Shown: in pieces, positions 15,589 to 19,470 of the stretch
Layout of the letters: each line of letters opens with the position of its first letter
Position numbering within the stretch: position 1 is the first letter of the stretch
Assembly (NCBI GenBank): GCA_045639255.1
Contig: JAZUCT010000046.1
Coordinates: 1 to 19,470, forward strand
Origin: JAZUCT01 sp045639255
GTDB lineage: Bacteria; Bacillota; Clostridia; Christensenellales; UBA1242
Direction of reading: 5' to 3'
DNA: 19,470 bases
Program-made: the position numbers and the translations under genes
The notes under the pieces: model-generated
What the model was told of the DNA's origin: nothing
The model's database searches: none
What the model saw: the letters and a program-made list of their open reading frames with translations, nothing else

Positions 15589-15594
15589 TATTGA
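15585..15594. promoter_or_regulatory. Candidate operator palindrome between divergent promoters
   Basis: TCAATATTGA is a perfect 10-base palindrome that overlaps the -35 of the minus-strand promoter and ends 1 bp before the -35 of the plus-strand promoter. A bound regulator here could affect both. A 10-base AT-rich palindrome can also arise by chance. Confidence 0.3.
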
Positions 15595-15595
15595 G

Positions 15596-15625
15596 TTAAC
15601 ACTTATTTTATAAATTTAATAATAT
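15596..15625 (+). promoter_or_regulatory. Putative promoter of the ABC importer operon
   Basis: TTAACA (15596-15601), an 18-bp spacer, and TAATAT (15620-15625). It is about 30 bp before the start codon of the binding-protein gene. No riboswitch-like fold is possible in so short a leader. Confidence 0.5.
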
Positions 15626-15654
15626 GAAGTAGTTTTTGAAAAAGGAGGTAAAAA

Positions 15655-16656
15655 ATGAAAAAAATTGCAATCTTTTTAAGTGCCTTTGTTATTTCATTTA
15701 TTTCTTTGTTTGCTTTTGCTGGTTGTGAAAAAAAGAATGTTATTAAAGTTAACGAAGTTACACATTCAATTTTTTATGCACCATTTTATGTAGCAATTAA
15801 CAAAGGTTATTTTGAAGAAGAAGGTTTTGAGATTGAATTAACCAATGGTGGTGGAAGCAATGTTAGCATGACTGCCCTGCTTTCAAATAATGCTGATATT
15901 ATTCTTGCTGGCCCAGAAACAGTTGTTTATGTTGCAAATGAAGGCAAAGAAAACGCACCTGTTGTGTTTGGTCAATTAACAAAGCGTGATGGCTCATTCC
16001 TTATTGGAAGAACACCTGAACCTAACTTTGAATGGAGTAACCTTTATGGCAAAGAAGTTATTGGTGGACGCCGTGGTGGAATGCCTGCAATGACACTTCA
16101 ATACATTATGGAACACAATGGCAATTTAACACTTGGTCAAAACAACACTGTTTTAAACCTTGATGTTGCTTTTGATATGACTGTTGGTGCATTTGAAGGT
16201 GGTCAAGGTGATTATGTTACTATGTTTGAACCAACTGCAAGCGAATATGTTAAAGCTGGAAAAGGTTACAGAATTGCATCGCTTGGTGAAGCAAGTGGCG
16301 AAGTTCCATACACAGCTTTTATTGCAACACAAAACTTTTTGAAAAAGCAAAGTGATAAAGCAGAAAAATTTTTGAAAGCTGTTGTTAAAGCATATAACTT
16401 TGTTATGACTGCCAATATTGATGATGTTGCAAATGCACTTCAACCATCATTCACAACAACATCAATTGAATCAATTAAAGATAGCATTGAAAGTTATAAA
16501 TCAATTGATGCATGGAATTCAACACCAGTTATGAGCGAAAGTGCTTATAACAACATGATGAACATAATGATTAATGCTGGCGAACTTGATGCAACTGTTC
16601 CATTCAATAAAGTTGTTGATAACACAATTGCAACAAGAGTTATAAGTGCAATATAG
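15655..16656 (+). CDS. ABC transporter substrate-binding lipoprotein, NMT1/SsuA-like
   Basis: This is an extracytoplasmic solute-binding protein anchored to the membrane. The 333-residue product starts with a lipoprotein signal: basic MKK, a hydrophobic stretch, and lipobox FAGC with the lipidated Cys24. The mature part opens with a strand and SIFYAPFYVAINKGYFEEEGFEIELTN, the pattern of the NMT1/THI5-like and SsuA (nitrate/sulfonate/taurine or thiamine-precursor) binding proteins. LSNNADIILAGPETVVY and LYGKEVIGGRRGGMPAMTL follow. AAGGAGGT gives a very strong ribosome binding site. The substrate cannot be read from the sequence, since this fold binds sulfonates, nitrate, pyrimidine precursors of thiamine or riboflavin. 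No biosynthetic gene or riboswitch nearby points to one. Confidence 0.88.
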   Translation: MKKIAIFLSAFVISFISLFAFAGCEKKNVIKVNEVTHSIFYAPFYVAINKGYFEEEGFEIELTNGGGSNVSMTALLSNNADIILAGPETVVYVANEGKENAPVVFGQLTKRDGSFLIGRTPEPNFEWSNLYGKEVIGGRRGGMPAMTLQYIMEHNGNLTLGQNNTVLNLDVAFDMTVGAFEGGQGDYVTMFEPTASEYVKAGKGYRIASLGEASGEVPYTAFIATQNFLKKQSDKAEKFLKAVVKAYNFVMTANIDDVANALQPSFTTTSIESIKDSIESYKSIDAWNSTPVMSESAYNNMMNIMINAGELDATVPFNKVVDNTIATRVISAI

Positions 16657-16689
16657 CACCAAATGACAAAGTTATCATATTATGAAATG

Positions 16690-16706
16690 ACCATATAACT
16701 TATGGT
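16690..16706 (+). other. Small intercistronic hairpin between binding-protein and ATPase genes
   Basis: ACCATA (16690-16695) pairs with TATGGT (16701-16706) around a five-base loop, without a following T run. Such hairpins behind binding-protein genes can protect the upstream mRNA and give more binding protein than ATPase. The stem is short, so this is tentative. Confidence 0.35.
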
Positions 16707-16727
16707 TAATCACGAAAGGAGAAAAAA

Positions 16728-17489
16728 ATGGAACAATGCTTAGAACTTAAAAACATTGGCTTAACTTATCACACCGTTCAAGCTGAAACACAAGCGCTGA
16801 ATAATGTTAGTTTTAGTGTTAACAAAGGCGAATTTATTGCCATTGTTGGCCCAAGTGGTTGCGGAAAAAGCACAATCCTTTCACTTATTGCTGGGCTTTT
16901 AAGCCCAAGCAAAGGTGAAATTGTTAAAAATTTTTCGAACAATCAATCTAGCATTGGCTATATGTTTCAAAAAGATAATTTGTTTGAATGGAGAAGTATT
17001 TGGGGAAATGTTACGCTTGGCTTAGAAATTGGCAAAAAATTGACAGAAGAAAACAAGCTTTATGTTCAAAACTTGCTTGAAAAATATGATTTATGGGATT
17101 TTAAAAACAGATACCCTAGCCAACTTTCTGGCGGAATGAGACAGCGTGCCGCACTTATAAGAACACTTGCATTAAACCCAGATGTGCTTTTGCTTGATGA
17201 ACCTTTTTCTGCATTGGATTATCAAACCAGACTTAAAGTTTGCGACGATGTTTATGCAATTATTAAAAAGGAAGGAAAAACTGCAATTCTTGTTACACAC
17301 GATATAAGCGAAGCAATTTCTATGGCAGATAGAATTATTGTTCTTACTGCACGACCAGCCCAAGTTAAACATATTTTTAAAATAGGTATTGATACATCGA
17401 AAACACCTTTGAAAAGACGCGAAGATAAAAATTTCAGCAATTTGTTTAACACAATTTGGAAGGAGTTGCAAACAGATGAAAAAACCTAA
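16728..17489 (+). CDS. ABC transporter ATP-binding protein, nitrate/sulfonate/taurine type
   Basis: This is the cytoplasmic ATPase of the importer. The 253-residue protein has Walker A GPSGCGKST (41-49), a Q-loop in YMFQKDNLFEWRS, the ABC signature LSGGM (133-137) followed by RQRAALIRTL, Walker B VLLLDEPFSALD (Asp157, Glu158) and the H-loop His191 in LVTHDISEA. The Q-loop context (LFEWRSIWGNVTLGLE) and the HDISEAISMADRIIVL stretch are typical of SsuB/TauB/NrtD-like ATPases. AAAGGAG precedes the ATG. The gene ends with a 14-bp overlap with the permease gene, so translation of the two is coupled. Confidence 0.93.
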   Translation: MEQCLELKNIGLTYHTVQAETQALNNVSFSVNKGEFIAIVGPSGCGKSTILSLIAGLLSPSKGEIVKNFSNNQSSIGYMFQKDNLFEWRSIWGNVTLGLEIGKKLTEENKLYVQNLLEKYDLWDFKNRYPSQLSGGMRQRAALIRTLALNPDVLLLDEPFSALDYQTRLKVCDDVYAIIKKEGKTAILVTHDISEAISMADRIIVLTARPAQVKHIFKIGIDTSKTPLKRREDKNFSNLFNTIWKELQTDEKT

Positions 17490-18282
17490 TTTTTCCAAAG
17501 AACAATCTTTATATATTAAAAAGCACAAACAAAAACAATTTTTTGTTTTGTTTGCTCAGATTGCCATTCTTATTGTGTTTTTATTGTTGTGGGAACTTTT
17601 TGCGCATCTAAACATTATTGACTCGTTTATTTTTTCAAGCCCTTCAAGAATTGCTTCAACCTTAGTTGAATTGTTTACAAAACAAAATTTAATGAAAGAT
17701 GTTGGAATAACTTTATATGAAACCTTTATTGGTTTTATTGTTGCAACATCTATTGGATATTTGGTTGCAGTTATGTTTTGGTGGAGCAAAACACTTCAAA
17801 AAATATTGGACCCATATATTGTTGTGCTTAATGCCCTTCCAAAAGTTGCGCTTGGACCATTAATTATTATTTGGTTTGGAACAGGAATGAAAGCAATTAT
17901 TGTTATGTGCATTTTAATTGCTGTTATTATTTCAATAATTACAATGACAAATGCATTTAACAGCATTGAAAACGAAAAAATATTAATGCTTAAAACCTTA
18001 GGTGCTTCTAAGTTTCAAATTTTAACAAAACTTGTTATTCCGCAAACAATTCCTGACTTTATCAGTTTGTTAAAAATTAATGTTGGAATGAGTTTTGTTG
18101 GAAGTATTATGGGTGAATATCTTTCAAGCACTGCTGGGCTTGGATTCTTAATTGACTATAATTCCAGCGTGTTTAAATTAAGCGTTGTTATGAGTTGCAT
18201 AATTGTGTTATGTGTGCTTGCAGCGTTAATGTATTTTATGGTTTCACTTATTGAAAAAATTATTAATAAACGACGACGATAA
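17476..18282 (+). CDS. ABC transporter permease, SsuC/TauC-like (BPD_transp_1 family)
   Basis: This is the membrane channel subunit of the importer, likely a homodimer. The 268-residue protein has about six hydrophobic segments (near 22-44, 80-102, 115-135, 138-160, 200-220 and 235-258). The coupling-helix EAA-like loop is around 166-195, including KTLGASKFQILTKLVIPQTIP with the conserved glycine Gly176. The stretch NALPKVALGPLIIIWFG is characteristic of the SsuC/TauC/NrtB group. A basic tail (INKRRR) ends the protein. The start overlaps the ATPase gene by 14 bp and is preceded by AGGAG. The last 39 bp overlap the 3' end of the convergent YkvI-like gene. Confidence 0.93.
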   Translation: MKKPNFSKEQSLYIKKHKQKQFFVLFAQIAILIVFLLLWELFAHLNIIDSFIFSSPSRIASTLVELFTKQNLMKDVGITLYETFIGFIVATSIGYLVAVMFWWSKTLQKILDPYIVVLNALPKVALGPLIIIWFGTGMKAIIVMCILIAVIISIITMTNAFNSIENEKILMLKTLGASKFQILTKLVIPQTIPDFISLLKINVGMSFVGSIMGEYLSSTAGLGFLIDYNSSVFKLSVVMSCIIVLCVLAALMYFMVSLIEKIINKRRR

Positions 18283-19272
18283 CCTTTTTAAATTATCACT
18301 CGCACCTTTGCGAGTGATTTTTTGTTTTATGCATTCTGCAATAAAATATATTAATGCAACCACACCAAGTGCTTTATATCCATAATTTATTAAATTATCC
18401 AGACCAAAATTTGAAATGATTAAACAAAAAATAAAAATTATACAATTAATTATGAATAAATTTCTTATTTTTATTGTTTGCATATAATTAATTAAATCAA
18501 ATGAAATTCCAACAAAGGTTGAAATTATTGCAATAATAATGCACGAAATTGCTGGAATAAATAACTTATTTGAAATGCTTAACGCTATATCCAATAAAGG
18601 AACAATTGAATTTGTTGTGCCTGAATTAAATATTGCAAATGATAAAAATATTAAAAGAATTGCAAACAAAATTGTTGATAACATAATTGAGAAAAAAGTT
18701 TCTTTTTTATTGCAAGTTGACATGCTTTTTTTAACAATATATAAAAGCAGGAATAAATTGAAAGCCGAGTATGTTGTTCCATTAATTAAAGTTGAAATAA
18801 AATTAAAATTTGATGATTGAACAATATTGCTTTCTTTAAAAATTGAGATAACACTTATTATAATTAAAAACATAAAAACAATTGGAATAATTATGTTAAA
18901 AATATTTGAAATTCCTTGATAGTTAACAAACATTAAACCAAATGTTAAAATAAGCAAAACTGGATATATAACAAAAGAATTTGGTAAATATGAACAAATT
19001 TGCTTTAATGCAGATATCATTGTTGAAGCAACAATTAATCTGAATAAAAAAAATGCAAACTGTTGAAATTTGTTTGCATTTGTAAAATTGAATTTTGAAA
19101 TTAAAGTTATTATTAACAGAAAAGTTATTAGTGAAATTATGCACGGAATCCAAAAATTTGAACCAAAACAGCAAAAGAATGTTGCAATTTCCTTACCTGT
19201 TGCAAGCCCGCCACCAATTAAAGCACCAAGAATTATGAAAACATTTGAAATAACTTTTTTTAAACTTTTCAA
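18244..19272 (-). CDS. YkvI-like multi-pass membrane transporter
   Basis: The 342-residue integral membrane protein has about ten hydrophobic segments. Its N-terminus IILGALIGGGLATGKEIATFFCCFG matches the YkvI membrane family pattern (G-A-G-F-A-S/T-G-Q-E-...-F-F-x-x-F-G), related to the LeuT-fold transporters. TYSAFNLFLLLYIV is another family-like stretch. The substrate is unknown. The start is TTG at 19272, whose bases overlap the TGA stop of the upstream gene (TTGA). No ATG is available, because an in-frame TAA lies a few codons upstream. The ribosome binding site is weak (GGGG), so translation is probably coupled. The C-terminal residues after TRKGASDN are encoded by the importer's terminator and by DNA antisense to the permease. 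Confidence 0.75.
   Translation of the reverse strand: MKSLKKVISNVFIILGALIGGGLATGKEIATFFCCFGSNFWIPCIISLITFLLIITLISKFNFTNANKFQQFAFFLFRLIVASTMISALKQICSYLPNSFVIYPVLLILTFGLMFVNYQGISNIFNIIIPIVFMFLIIISVISIFKESNIVQSSNFNFISTLINGTTYSAFNLFLLLYIVKKSMSTCNKKETFFSIMLSTILFAILLIFLSFAIFNSGTTNSIVPLLDIALSISNKLFIPAISCIIIAIISTFVGISFDLINYMQTIKIRNLFIINCIIFIFCLIISNFGLDNLINYGYKALGVVALIYFIAECIKQKITRKGASDNLKRLSSSFINNFFNK
18295..18323 (+). terminator. Rho-independent terminator of the ABC importer operon
   Basis: ATCACTCGC (18295-18303) pairs perfectly with GCGAGTGAT (18310-18318); an extra A-T pair leaves a CCTT tetraloop. A T run to 18323 and TTTT at 18325-18328 follow. It is 12 bp past the permease stop. It also lies inside the coding sequence of the convergent gene on the minus strand, where it has no T tract, so it should stop only plus-strand transcription. 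Confidence 0.88.
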
Positions 19273-19470
19273 TTTATTATTTTTAACCCCATTGCGTTAA
19301 GCAGCACGTCATGAAAATCTTTATTTTGCATTTTATCTTTAATTGTTTTTAAATTTAAATCAGCAAAAATGCCTTCAAACATTATTGGCATTCTGTCAAG
19401 GTGATTGGTTATAACCAACTCTTTTATTAAAGCAACTTTAATGTTTGCAGAAACTCTGGTTGAAAGCAAA
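19269..19470 (-). CDS. C-terminal fragment of an unrecognised protein, cut by the window edge
   Basis: An open frame enters from the right edge and stops with TGA at 19269-19271. The visible part of about 66 residues includes STRVSANIKVALIKELVITN, then MPIMFEGIFADLNL and FHDVLLNAMGLKIIN. I do not recognise the family. The in-frame TTG at the edge is more likely an internal Leu codon than a start, because no upstream sequence can be judged. The stop overlaps the TTG start of the YkvI-like gene, so the two belong to one operon. Confidence 0.6.
   Translation of the reverse strand, partial: LLSTRVSANIKVALIKELVITNHLDRMPIMFEGIFADLNLKTIKDKMQNKDFHDVLLNAMGLKIIN

Noticed and set aside
15595..15654. 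Riboswitch upstream of the ABC importer (TPP, FMN or SAM)
   Set aside because: The leader after the putative promoter is only about 25-30 bases, too short for any known aptamer.

Overview
The window is AT-rich and gene-dense. It looks like a chromosomal segment of a low-GC Gram-positive bacterium (Firmicutes, most likely Clostridia-like). This rests on strong AGGAGG-type ribosome binding sites, TrmFO (the folate-dependent tRNA m5U54 enzyme typical of Gram-positives), the gene orders comM-dprA-topA-trmFO and rpoZ-priA-def-fmt, and canonical TTGACA/TATAAT promoters. No rRNA, tRNA, CRISPR array, transposase or phage gene was seen. The species cannot be named from the sequence alone.

Layout. (1) 187-7228, minus strand: a tightly packed operon transcribed comM, dprA, topA, trmFO, tcdA, trxA, with gaps or overlaps of 20 bp or less, a promoter in front of comM and a terminator after trxA. 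It joins DNA uptake and recombination (ComM, DprA), DNA topology (TopA), tRNA modification (TrmFO, TcdA) and thiol redox (TrxA). (2) 7293-7690, minus: a small ribosome-hibernation-factor-like gene with its own promoter and terminator. It is divergent from rpsT (S20, plus, GTG start), which has a near-consensus promoter. (3) 8134-9770, minus: an insulated cassette of three tandem paralogous genes of unknown function, with a strong promoter and a palindromic terminator. Each protein seems to contain an internal duplication. This is the most novel part of the window. (4) 9789-15056, minus: rpoZ, priA, def, fmt, rarA, with a terminator-like hairpin between rpoZ and priA and a clear terminator at the end of rarA. 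(5) 15077-15588, minus: a two-TM protein of unknown function. (6) 15596-18323, plus: a three-gene NMT1/SsuA-type ABC importer operon (lipoprotein, ATPase, permease), divergent from the two-TM gene. (7) 18244-19470, minus: a YkvI-like multi-pass membrane transporter whose 3' end overlaps the permease gene and contains the importer's terminator. It is preceded by the 3' end of an unrecognised gene cut by the window edge.

Most of the window is housekeeping. The parts worth a second look are the three-paralog cassette, the convergent overlap with an embedded terminator at 18244-18323, the possible attenuator between rpoZ and priA, and the divergent intergenic region with a palindrome at 15585-15594. 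No stretch longer than 300 bases lacks a gene.
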